From contig JAAMEZ010000057.1 in the NCBI GenBank assembly GCA_013322215.1, positions 37,479 to 101,478 of the forward strand: 64,000 nucleotides of DNA. The letters are read 5' to 3'. Both the position numbers and the translations under genes were made by a program. The notes beneath the pieces were generated by a model. That model made no database searches and was not told the origin of the DNA. It saw nothing but the letters and a program-made list of their open reading frames with translations. This document shows, piece after piece, positions 1 to 7,070 of this stretch. The DNA comes from Martinezella rhizogenes (GTDB taxonomy: Bacteria > Pseudomonadota > Alphaproteobacteria > Rhizobiales > Rhizobiaceae). Each line of letters starts with the position of its first letter. Positions within the stretch are counted from its first letter, which is position 1.

Positions 1-1
1 A

Positions 2-367
2 ACGCCGCCGATCCTGATCGCGCACAGTCTTGCCTGCCAGTTGATCGCCCATTGGGCTCCGTCAACGACAAGCGCGATCCGTGGCGCATTCATGGTGGCT
101 GCGCCAGATCCGACGGGGAAAATCTATCTTGCCGAGGCCGGCAGCTTTGCAAACCCGCCGCTGAAGCGGCTGCCTTTTCCATCCCTGCTCGTCGCCAGCA
201 CCGACGATCCGTTCGGCTCCTTCGATCATGCGCGTCGGAGCGCCGAAATCTGGGGCAGCGCCTTCGTCGATGTCGGGCCGCGCGGCCATGTCAACGCCGC
301 ATCCGGCCTGGGCGACTGGCCGGAAGGCAAGGCGATCTTCGAGCGCTTTCGCGCGCAGCTCGGCTGA
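2..367 (+). CDS. alpha/beta hydrolase, RBBP9/YdeN family (3' part only)
   Basis: The gene enters from the left edge, so its start lies outside the window. The visible frame begins with a strand leading into the nucleophile elbow AHSLAC (Ser at about residue 9 of the visible part). It later has a DDPFG segment that fits the acid residue and PRGHVNAASGLGDWPEG, where the His fits the catalytic histidine. The order Ser, Asp, His and the GHxNxxSGxGxWP-like ending are typical of the small RBBP9/YdeN serine hydrolases of about 180-190 residues, so roughly the last two thirds are present. Substrate unknown. The LysE gene follows 95 bases downstream on the same strand. Confidence 0.75.
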   Translation, partial: TPPILIAHSLACQLIAHWAPSTTSAIRGAFMVAAPDPTGKIYLAEAGSFANPPLKRLPFPSLLVASTDDPFGSFDHARRSAEIWGSAFVDVGPRGHVNAASGLGDWPEGKAIFERFRAQLG

Positions 368-462
368 ATGCAAATCAGGCGTTTGGAAAAGCCGGGCCGG
401 GGTGCTATCTCTCAATCTCGCCTTCCAGATATCGTCTGGTCTGCCTGCTCGGAGGGAATGCG

Positions 463-1074
463 ATGAGCCTGTCGACGCTGCTTGTTTTTGCCGGCGCTTT
501 GTTCATTGCGGCGGGATCGCCGGGGCCGAACATTGCCGCGCTGGTGGCGCGCGTGCTGACGAAGGGCGCGCGCAACGTGCTGCCCTTCCTCTCGGGCATG
601 TGGCTCGGCGAGGCGATCTGGTTGACCTGCGCCGTTGCCGGCCTTGCGACCATCGCCGAAACCTTCCACCTCGCCTTCGTGGTGATCAAGTGGCTCGGCG
701 TTGCCTATCTGCTCTATCTTGCCTGGAAGATGTGGTTTGCGGCTTCCGACACCGCGGAAGAGCAGTTGCCGAACGAGCAATCGGCCGTGCGGCTTTTCCT
801 TGCCGGCTTCACCGTCACCATGGGCAATCCGAAGATCATGGTCTTCTATGTGGCGCTGCTGCCCTCGATCATCGATCTGCACGGTGTGACGATCTCCGGC
901 TGGGCCGAGCTGGTGGCGACGATGTTCGTGGTGCTGATCGTTATCGACCTCTCATGGGCGATGCTGGCGGCAAAGGCCCGGACCTTCCTCAAGAGCCGCC
1001 GCGCCGTGCGCATCGCCAATCGCGCCAGTGCCGGCACGATGGCGGGTGCGGCCGTCGCCATCGCCATGCGATAA
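463..1074 (+). CDS. LysE/RhtB family amino-acid exporter
   Basis: A 203-residue integral membrane protein. It starts with a short hydrophobic segment followed by GSPGPNIAALVARVLTKG, the signature region of LysE/RhtB exporters (usual length 200-210). About five to six hydrophobic segments follow, with the family motif MGNPKIMVFY near residue 125. Members export amino acids or homoserine lactones from the cytoplasm; the substrate cannot be told from sequence. The ATG at 463 was chosen because GGAGGG lies eight bases upstream and the translation begins at the conserved N-terminus. Open frame further upstream has no family similarity. Confidence 0.88.
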   Translation: MSLSTLLVFAGALFIAAGSPGPNIAALVARVLTKGARNVLPFLSGMWLGEAIWLTCAVAGLATIAETFHLAFVVIKWLGVAYLLYLAWKMWFAASDTAEEQLPNEQSAVRLFLAGFTVTMGNPKIMVFYVALLPSIIDLHGVTISGWAELVATMFVVLIVIDLSWAMLAAKARTFLKSRRAVRIANRASAGTMAGAAVAIAMR

Positions 1075-1076
1075 GC

Positions 1077-1700
1077 TTAGACGCCAGCGTCGTTATCGAG
1101 CGTCGCCCGCAGCTTGTAATGGATCGGAGCCGCAAGGTAACGCGCCCGATCTTCGGGCGACAAGCGCCGGCCGAATGTCGCCATCAGCTCCGGCATGGTC
1201 ACCCGTCCGCCGGCATAAGGCACAGAGGCGACCGGCGTACCGGCACTCACGGTGCCAGAGGTAACCACCCGGCAATAGATGCCGGGGCGACCGGCACGGG
1301 CATAGCGCTTGACGAACAGCGGATCGCCCATCTTCGCGGCAAAGGTGGCGCAAGGGGTACGCGCCGAGGTCACCTCCAAAACCAGATCGCCGGCTATGAA
1401 TCTATCGCCGACGGCGACGGTGCAATTGTCCAGGCCCTCGACAATGAGATTCTCGCCAAAGGCGCCGGGCTCCAGCGGGCGTCCGAGTTCCTTCGCCCAC
1501 CAGTCCAAGGTCAGCGAACCCTCGACATAGACGGCCTGATCGCGACCGCCGTGATATTCGCGATTGCAGATGGTGTCGCCGAGCAGACCCTCGGTGTCGA
1601 TCATCACAGCGCCGTTGACCGCATGCTTGTTGATGCCGGTCTTCATTTTCTTGCCCGGCAGCGTTTCCGGAGCGCCGAGGCAAACGGCCAGAATTTTCAT
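1077..1700 (-). CDS. MOSC domain-containing protein (YiiM-like)
   Basis: A 207-residue cytoplasmic protein with the MOSC fold of molybdenum-cofactor sulfurase C-terminal domains. Visible family features are the YHGGRDQAVYVE segment near residue 50, GAFGENLIVEG near residue 80, and the conserved cysteine in SARTPCATFAAK near residue 117. YiiM-type proteins reduce N-hydroxylated bases through Moco bound at that cysteine; this role is inferred from the family. The gene ends 2 bases from the end of the convergent LysE gene, so the two share a very short convergent junction. Confidence 0.87.
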   Translation of the reverse strand: MKILAVCLGAPETLPGKKMKTGINKHAVNGAVMIDTEGLLGDTICNREYHGGRDQAVYVEGSLTLDWWAKELGRPLEPGAFGENLIVEGLDNCTVAVGDRFIAGDLVLEVTSARTPCATFAAKMGDPLFVKRYARAGRPGIYCRVVTSGTVSAGTPVASVPYAGGRVTMPELMATFGRRLSPEDRARYLAAPIHYKLRATLDNDAGV

Positions 1701-1757
1701 CGCTCAACCGTCCCTTCCGTGATTCCGTTCCTTGAGCATATGAGCTAAAAGCCTCCC

Positions 1758-2363
1758 ATGGCAAAGCGAGTCACCGGCCCCGAAATCGAAAAACTTATCC
1801 AGCTTCTGGCGAAGGTGCCTGGGCTTGGGCCGCGCTCGGCGCGGCGCGCGGCGCTGCATCTGATCAAGAAGAAGGACCAGCTGCTCGGGCCGCTGTCCCA
1901 TGCCATGGGCGAGGCCTATGACAAGGTGAAGATCTGCTCGCGCTGCGGCAATGTCGATACCGTCGACCCCTGCACCGTCTGCACGGACGACCGGCGCGAC
2001 CAATCGGTCATCATCGTCGTCGAAGACGTATCCGACCTCTGGGCGCTGGAGCGATCAGGCGCGATGAACGCTGCCTATCACGTTCTCGGCGGCGTCTTGT
2101 CGCCGCTCGACGGCGTCGGACCGGACGATCTTAACATTCGCGGGCTGATTGCCCGCGTCGGCGAAGGCGGTGTCCGCGAAGTCATCATCGCCGTCAATGC
2201 GACGGTCGAGGGGCAAACCACAGCACACTATATAACCGATCAGCTCGACGGCCTCGAGGTCAAGATCACGCGTCTTGCCCATGGCGTACCTGTTGGAGGC
2301 GAGCTCGACTATCTGGATGAAGGCACGCTGGCGGCGGCGTTGAGAGCACGGACGGCGATTTGA
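1758..2363 (+). CDS. recR: recombination mediator protein RecR
   Basis: RecR (201 residues, standard length) acts with RecF/RecO to load RecA at single-strand gaps. The sequence shows the helix-hairpin-helix PGLGPRSARR at 21-30, the zinc finger with Cys60, Cys63, Cys72 and Cys75, and a Toprim domain beginning about residue 83 with the acidic VVEDVSD stretch. In rhizobia recR usually follows dnaX and a YbaB protein. Here the upstream neighbour is the divergent MOSC gene, so recR stands apart from dnaX or dnaX lies elsewhere. ATG 1758 lies 57 bases from the MOSC start, leaving a compact divergent promoter region. Confidence 0.97.
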   Translation: MAKRVTGPEIEKLIQLLAKVPGLGPRSARRAALHLIKKKDQLLGPLSHAMGEAYDKVKICSRCGNVDTVDPCTVCTDDRRDQSVIIVVEDVSDLWALERSGAMNAAYHVLGGVLSPLDGVGPDDLNIRGLIARVGEGGVREVIIAVNATVEGQTTAHYITDQLDGLEVKITRLAHGVPVGGELDYLDEGTLAAALRARTAI

Positions 2364-2396
2364 GGCGATTTTTCGCGAAGATATAAAGGACTGAGC

Positions 2397-3839
2397 ATGA
2401 GGAGAGTGCACACCCCCCTCCGTCAGCTTTCGCTGACATCTCCCCCACAAGGGGGGAGATTGGTTGCTCGTAGCGCCGACGTGCCTCAAACCAATATTGT
2501 GTCCGCGGAAACTTCTGACCATCGATATGGCGTGAAGCGCGCCGCAAACGATCTCCCCCCTTGTGGGGGAGATGTCCCGATAAGGACAGAGGGGGGTATC
2601 TCGCGGCATATTCTGCGGCTGCTCATCCTCCTCCTTACGCTTCTCCCCCTCCCCGCTCTCGCCGCCTCGAAGGCCGATGTCGAGGCACAGTTTCAGACCT
2701 GGATACAGAAGGATCTCTGGCCGGAAGCACGGAAGGCCGGGATTTCGGAAAAGACCTTCCAGGCCGCCTTTACCGGCGTGACGCTGAATTGGGATCTGCC
2801 TGACCTCGAGCCGCCGGGCTTCCCGAAGCCGAAGCAACAGGCGCAGACCCAGGCCGAGTTCTCCTCGCCCGCCCCCTATTTCAACGAGGCGCGGCTGCAG
2901 AAGCTCGCGGCGACGGGACGGAGCCTTGCCTCGCAATATGGGCCGGTGCTGCGGCGGATCGAGAAGACCTATGGCGTGCCGGGGCCGATCCTGCTCGCCA
3001 TCTGGGGCCGAGAAACCGGCTTCGGGGCCGCCAAGCTGCCGAATTCGGCGATCCAGGTGCTGGCGACCAAGGCGTTCATGTCGACCCGCAAGGACATGTT
3101 CCGCAACGAGATCATCGCGGCGCTGCGCATCCTCGAGCACGGCGACGTGACGCCGGATCAGTTCAAGGGCTCCTGGGCGGGCGCTCTTGGCCAACCGCAA
3201 TTCATGCCGACCAACTATCTGAAATATGCCGTCGATTTCGATGGCGACGGCCATCGCAACATCTGGACCTCGGTGCCGGACACGCTGGCTTCCATAGCCA
3301 ACTATATGGTTCAGAAGGGCTGGCAACGCGGTCGTGGCTGGGGATACGAAGTGACCATCCCTCAAAACGTCTCCTGCGCGCAGGAGGGGCCTGATCTCGC
3401 CAAGCCGATTTCGCAATGGGCGTCGCTCGGGATCGCACGCGTCTCCGGCAAGGCGTTTCCGTCGGACGAAATGCGGGCGAGCGGCATGATGCTGGTGCCG
3501 GCCGGCCGCGACGGGCCGGAATTCATCGTCACGCCGAATTTCTACGTCATCAAGGAATACAATAATTCCGACCTCTACGGCCTCTATATCGGCAATCTCG
3601 CCGACCGCATCGCCAATGGCAGCGGCGCGTTCCAGGAAAAATGGGGCGATGTCGGCAAGATGCTGCGCTCGGATGTCGCCAACATGCAGAAGGTTCTGGA
3701 GCACAAAGGCTACGATGTCGGCGGGACCGACGGCCTGCCCGGCTACAAGACCAGGCGCTCGATCGGCCAGTGGCAGGAAAAGAGCGGCATGAAGCCCACC
3801 TGCTATCCGGACAGTTCGATGCTGGGCGTCCTGAAATAG
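2397..3839 (+). CDS. lytic murein transglycosylase (MltB/SLT_2 type) with in-frame repeat at its 5' end
   Basis: A periplasmic peptidoglycan lytic transglycosylase of 480 residues. The catalytic domain carries AIWGRETGFG (catalytic Glu), GSWAGALGQPQFMPTNY and FDGDGHRNIW. A peptidoglycan-binding domain (about residues 415-475) has NMQKVLEHKGYDVGGTDG. The hydrophobic signal sequence, RLLILLLTLLPLPALAA, starts only near residue 74 because a palindromic repeat (2411-2598) lies between the ATG at 2397 and the signal sequence. AAAGGA sits just upstream of ATG 2397, so the original start and ribosome site appear to lie left of the repeat. The repeat region stays open in this frame. No convincing start codon is seen close to the signal sequence, so export efficiency of this product is uncertain. 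Confidence 0.85.
   Translation: MRRVHTPLRQLSLTSPPQGGRLVARSADVPQTNIVSAETSDHRYGVKRAANDLPPCGGDVPIRTEGGISRHILRLLILLLTLLPLPALAASKADVEAQFQTWIQKDLWPEARKAGISEKTFQAAFTGVTLNWDLPDLEPPGFPKPKQQAQTQAEFSSPAPYFNEARLQKLAATGRSLASQYGPVLRRIEKTYGVPGPILLAIWGRETGFGAAKLPNSAIQVLATKAFMSTRKDMFRNEIIAALRILEHGDVTPDQFKGSWAGALGQPQFMPTNYLKYAVDFDGDGHRNIWTSVPDTLASIANYMVQKGWQRGRGWGYEVTIPQNVSCAQEGPDLAKPISQWASLGIARVSGKAFPSDEMRASGMMLVPAGRDGPEFIVTPNFYVIKEYNNSDLYGLYIGNLADRIANGSGAFQEKWGDVGKMLRSDVANMQKVLEHKGYDVGGTDGLPGYKTRRSIGQWQEKSGMKPTCYPDSSMLGVLK
2411..2598. repeat. rhizobial palindromic intergenic element inside a coding frame
   Basis: Two arms of about 50 bases (2411-2462 and 2550-2597) are near-perfect reverse complements. Each contains a CATCTCCCCCACAAGGGG core and a run of six C or G at the outer end. 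The central part of about 87 bases is unrelated unique sequence. Each arm can itself fold into a hairpin. Elements with this core are abundant between genes in Rhizobiaceae genomes (general knowledge of the group). No transposase is present. Confidence 0.85.
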
Positions 3840-3923
3840 CAGCGCGGACAGCTTTCGGCGCGAATGCCTTGCAATTTGCTGGAAAGGGGCTTATATCGGC
3901 TTCAAATTCTTGATCGCGTGATG

Positions 3924-3956
3924 AAGAGTGGGCCGCAAGGACCCGCTCTTTTTTAT
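3924..3956 (+). terminator. rho-independent terminator after the transglycosylase gene
   Basis: AAGAGTGGGCC, loop GCAA, then GGACCCGCTCTT form a stem with one G-T pair and a small bulge, followed by a run of six T. It lies between the transglycosylase stop and rimP and separates the two transcription units. Confidence 0.7.
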
Positions 3957-3998
3957 TAGCGCGATCTCCCAATGCATGAACAATGCAGGAGTGAATGC

Positions 3999-4607
3999 TT
4001 GTCGGACGTGACAAACGCAGACAATACCAATGAACCCAGGCTGATCGTCGAAACCGGCCTTGATCAGCGCGTCGCCGCCATCATCGAGCCCGTCCTTGTG
4101 GGCATGGGCTTCCGTCTGGTGCGCGTGCGTCTCCTCAATCTGAACGGCCTGACGCTGCAGGTCATGACCGAGCGCAACGACGGCACGATGACCGTCGAGG
4201 ACTGCGAAGAGGTCTCCACGGCCATTTCGCCGGTTCTGGATGTGGAAGATCCGATCGATAAGGCGTATCATCTTGAAGTATCTTCGCCGGGCATCGACCG
4301 CCCGATGGTGCGCAAGTCGGATTTCCAGCGCTGGATCGGCCATATCGTCAAGTGCGAAACGTCGATCCTCGTTGACAACCGCAAGCGTTTCCGCGGCAAG
4401 ATCGCCGCCGTCGACAATGACGGTTTCACGATCGAGCGCGACCAGGTTGCCTATGGCGAGGAGCCGAAGGTGACCATTCCGTTCAGCACGCTGGCCGAAG
4501 CCAAGCTGATCCTGACGGACGATCTCATCCGCGACGCGCTGCGCGCCGACAAGCTGGCGAAAGCCGAGGCAGCGAACCAGAACGAAGCGGACGAAGACGA
4601 AGAATAA
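3999..4607 (+). CDS. rimP: ribosome maturation factor RimP
   Basis: RimP (202 residues) is needed for maturation of the 30S subunit. The N-terminal domain carries VGMGFRLVRVRL and the signature YHLEVSSPGIDRP around residue 95. The C-terminal Sm-like domain follows, ending in an acidic tail (NEADEDEE). The start chosen is TTG at 3999 because AGGAG lies about eight bases upstream and the translation then begins SDVTNADNT. An ATG at 3972 in the same frame would add nine residues without a comparable ribosome site. First gene of the rimP-nusA-ylxR-infB cluster, as in most bacteria. nusA starts 62 bases downstream. Confidence 0.95.
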   Translation: MSDVTNADNTNEPRLIVETGLDQRVAAIIEPVLVGMGFRLVRVRLLNLNGLTLQVMTERNDGTMTVEDCEEVSTAISPVLDVEDPIDKAYHLEVSSPGIDRPMVRKSDFQRWIGHIVKCETSILVDNRKRFRGKIAAVDNDGFTIERDQVAYGEEPKVTIPFSTLAEAKLILTDDLIRDALRADKLAKAEAANQNEADEDEE

Positions 4608-4669
4608 CCGATCAACGAACCGCCTGACGGAACGGGAACCCAGAAGGCAGGAAGACGGAGACTAATACA

Positions 4670-6280
4670 ATGGCAGTCAGTGCGAACCGGCTAGAACTTC
4701 TGCAGATCGCAGATGCAGTGGCGCGCGAAAAGGTCATCGACCGCGAGATCGTGCTTGCCGCAATGGCGGATGCGATCCAGAAGGCCGCGCGCTCGCGTTA
4801 CGGTACGGAATCGAACATCCGCGCCGACATCAACCCGAAGACGGGTGAGATTCGTCTGCAGCGTCTGCTCGAAGTGGTCGAGAAGGCCGAGGACTATTCC
4901 ACGCAGATCCCGCTGGAGCTGGCCCGCGACCGCAACCCGGACGCAGCGCTTGGCGATTTCATCGCCGATCCGCTGCCGCCGATGGATTTCGGCCGCATCG
5001 CCGCCCAGTCGGCAAAGCAGGTCATCGTGCAGAAGGTGCGCGAAGCCGAGCGTGACCGTCAGTTCGACGAATTCAAGGATCGCGTCGGCGAGATCGTCAA
5101 CGGCACCGTCAAGCGCGTCGAATACGGCAATGTCATCGTCGACCTCGGCCGTGGTGAAGGCATCATCCGCCGCGACGAGATGATCCCGCGCGAAAACTTC
5201 CGCTACGGCGACCGCGTTCGCGCCTATGTCTATGACGTTCGTCGCGAACAGCGTGGTCCGCAGATCTTCCTGTCGCGCACGCATCCACAGTTCATGGTCA
5301 AGCTCTTCACCATGGAAGTGCCCGAAATCTACGACGGCATCATCCAGGTGAAGTCGGTTGCCCGTGATCCCGGCTCGCGCGCCAAGATCGCCGTCATCTC
5401 GAACGACTCGTCGATCGATCCGGTCGGCGCCTGCGTCGGTATGCGCGGTTCGCGCGTCCAGGCCGTCGTCGGCGAGCTGCAGGGCGAAAAGATCGACATC
5501 ATTCCCTGGTCCAGCGAGCCGGCGAACTTCGTCGTCAACGCGCTGCAGCCGGCCGAAGTCGCCAAGGTCGTTCTCGATGAGGACGCAGAGCGTATCGAAG
5601 TCGTGGTTCCGGACGAGCAGCTTTCGCTCGCCATCGGCCGCCGCGGCCAGAACGTCCGTCTCGCCTCGCAGCTGACCGGCTGGGACATCGACATCATGAC
5701 GGAAGCCGAGGAATCGGAGCGCCGCCAGAAGGAATTCAACGAACGCACGAACCTGTTCATGGACGCGCTCGACGTCGATGAAATGGTCGGCCAGGTTCTG
5801 GCCTCCGAAGGCTTTGCCGCCGTCGAGGAACTGGCTTACGTCGATCTCGATGAAATCTCCTCGATCGACGGCTTCGATGAAGACACCGCTCAGGAAATCC
5901 AGACCCGCGCCCGCGAATATCTCGAGAAGCTCGAAGCCGAGATGGACGAGAAGCGCAAGGCGCTCGGCGTTTCCGACGAGCTGCGCGAGATCAACGGTAT
6001 GACGGCGCAGATGATGGTCGCGCTTGGCGAAGACGGCATCAAGACGATCGAGGATTTCGCCGGCTGCGCCGCCGATGACCTCGTCGGCTGGTCCGAGCGC
6101 AAGAACGGCGAGACGAAGAAGTTCGAAGGCCTGTTCTCAAAGCTCGAAGTTTCGCGCGTCGAAGCTGAGCAGATGGTCGTGCAGGCCCGCCTGCTGGCCG
6201 GCTGGATCACCGAAGCCGATCTCGCTACCGAAGCCGAAGAGGCATCGGAAGGTGAAGGCGAGGCCGAGCAGGAAGCATGA
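4670..6280 (+). CDS. nusA: transcription termination/antitermination factor NusA
   Basis: NusA (536 residues) binds RNA polymerase and modulates pausing, termination and antitermination. Domains in order: N-terminal RNAP-binding domain (about 1-130, with LLQIADAVAREKVIDRE), S1 domain (about 135-200, VGEIVNGTVKRVEYGN), two KH domains (about 230-345, with VGMRGSRVQAV and IGRRGQNVRLA), then C-terminal helix-hairpin-helix acidic repeats and a Glu-rich end. The C-terminal repeats are those typical of proteobacterial NusA. Its stop overlaps the start of the ylxR-like gene by four bases (ATGA), showing translational coupling. Confidence 0.98.
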   Translation: MAVSANRLELLQIADAVAREKVIDREIVLAAMADAIQKAARSRYGTESNIRADINPKTGEIRLQRLLEVVEKAEDYSTQIPLELARDRNPDAALGDFIADPLPPMDFGRIAAQSAKQVIVQKVREAERDRQFDEFKDRVGEIVNGTVKRVEYGNVIVDLGRGEGIIRRDEMIPRENFRYGDRVRAYVYDVRREQRGPQIFLSRTHPQFMVKLFTMEVPEIYDGIIQVKSVARDPGSRAKIAVISNDSSIDPVGACVGMRGSRVQAVVGELQGEKIDIIPWSSEPANFVVNALQPAEVAKVVLDEDAERIEVVVPDEQLSLAIGRRGQNVRLASQLTGWDIDIMTEAEESERRQKEFNERTNLFMDALDVDEMVGQVLASEGFAAVEELAYVDLDEISSIDGFDEDTAQEIQTRAREYLEKLEAEMDEKRKALGVSDELREINGMTAQMMVALGEDGIKTIEDFAGCAADDLVGWSERKNGETKKFEGLFSKLEVSRVEAEQMVVQARLLAGWITEADLATEAEEASEGEGEAEQEA

Positions 6281-6969
6281 TGAGCGCAGAGGGGCCGAAG
6301 GCTGCACCCGAAGACGACGATCTTGCGGGTGATGGCGAAAATGGCCGTATGTGCATCGTAACACGCGAAAGCGGATCGCCTGATGAGCTGATCCGCTTCG
6401 TCGCCGCTCCGGACGGAACCGTCGTTCCGGATCTGAAGCGGCAGCTGCCGGGACGCGGATGCTGGGTCAAGGTCGACCGGGCGCTCGTGGACAAGGCAGT
6501 GGCAAAGAAGTTGTTCTCCCGCGCCCTGAAGGCGGAGGTGGCCGCGCCGAGCGATCTCGGTGCCACCGTCGACCGCCTGCTTGCGGCGCAACTGGCTGGG
6601 ATGATGAACATGGCACGCAAGGCGGGCCAGTTCGTATCCGGCTCGTCGAAGGTGGATGGCGCCGTTCGCAACGGCTCGGCACTTGCCGTGTTCCATGCGA
6701 TGAACGCCGCCGCCGATGGCGTGCGCAAGATAGACCAGGCTCGCAAGGCCTGGCATCTCGGCATGGAGACCGAAGCGGAAATACCGTCCTTCCGTGTCTT
6801 TACGGAGGCGGAAATGGACGAACTGATGGGCCAGAATGCTTTTATCCATGCCGCAGCGCTTGCAGGGCAGGCGGGTGAGGGTGTAGTGAAGCGCGCAAAC
6901 CTGCTCGAACGGTACCGCAACGGCGGTCAGTCCCGGGCAACGGGCGGCGCTGGCCGGCGAAAACAATGA
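6277..6969 (+). CDS. YlxR/L7Ae-type RNA-binding protein
   Basis: A 230-residue protein combining a DUF448/YlxR domain (about residues 25-95, with MCIVTRESGSPDELIRF and LPGRGCWVKVDR) with a ribosomal-protein-L7Ae-like domain (about 110-190, MMNMARKAGQFVSGSSKV). The fused form is standard in alphaproteobacteria. YlxR proteins bind RNA, and the position between nusA and infB points to a role in transcription-translation coupling; the exact function is unsettled. The start overlaps the nusA stop. A second in-frame ATG directly follows (6280). The C-terminal end is basic (RRKQ). Confidence 0.93.
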   Translation: MMSAEGPKAAPEDDDLAGDGENGRMCIVTRESGSPDELIRFVAAPDGTVVPDLKRQLPGRGCWVKVDRALVDKAVAKKLFSRALKAEVAAPSDLGATVDRLLAAQLAGMMNMARKAGQFVSGSSKVDGAVRNGSALAVFHAMNAAADGVRKIDQARKAWHLGMETEAEIPSFRVFTEAEMDELMGQNAFIHAAALAGQAGEGVVKRANLLERYRNGGQSRATGGAGRRKQ

Positions 6970-7070
6970 CGCGGTCACCGGCCTTTGCCGGACGCCTCAT
7001 TAAGGTACATGCATTGAACGACAGGGTCTGACGGACATTTCCGAGCCCTGTCCGAAGGAACAGGAACGGA

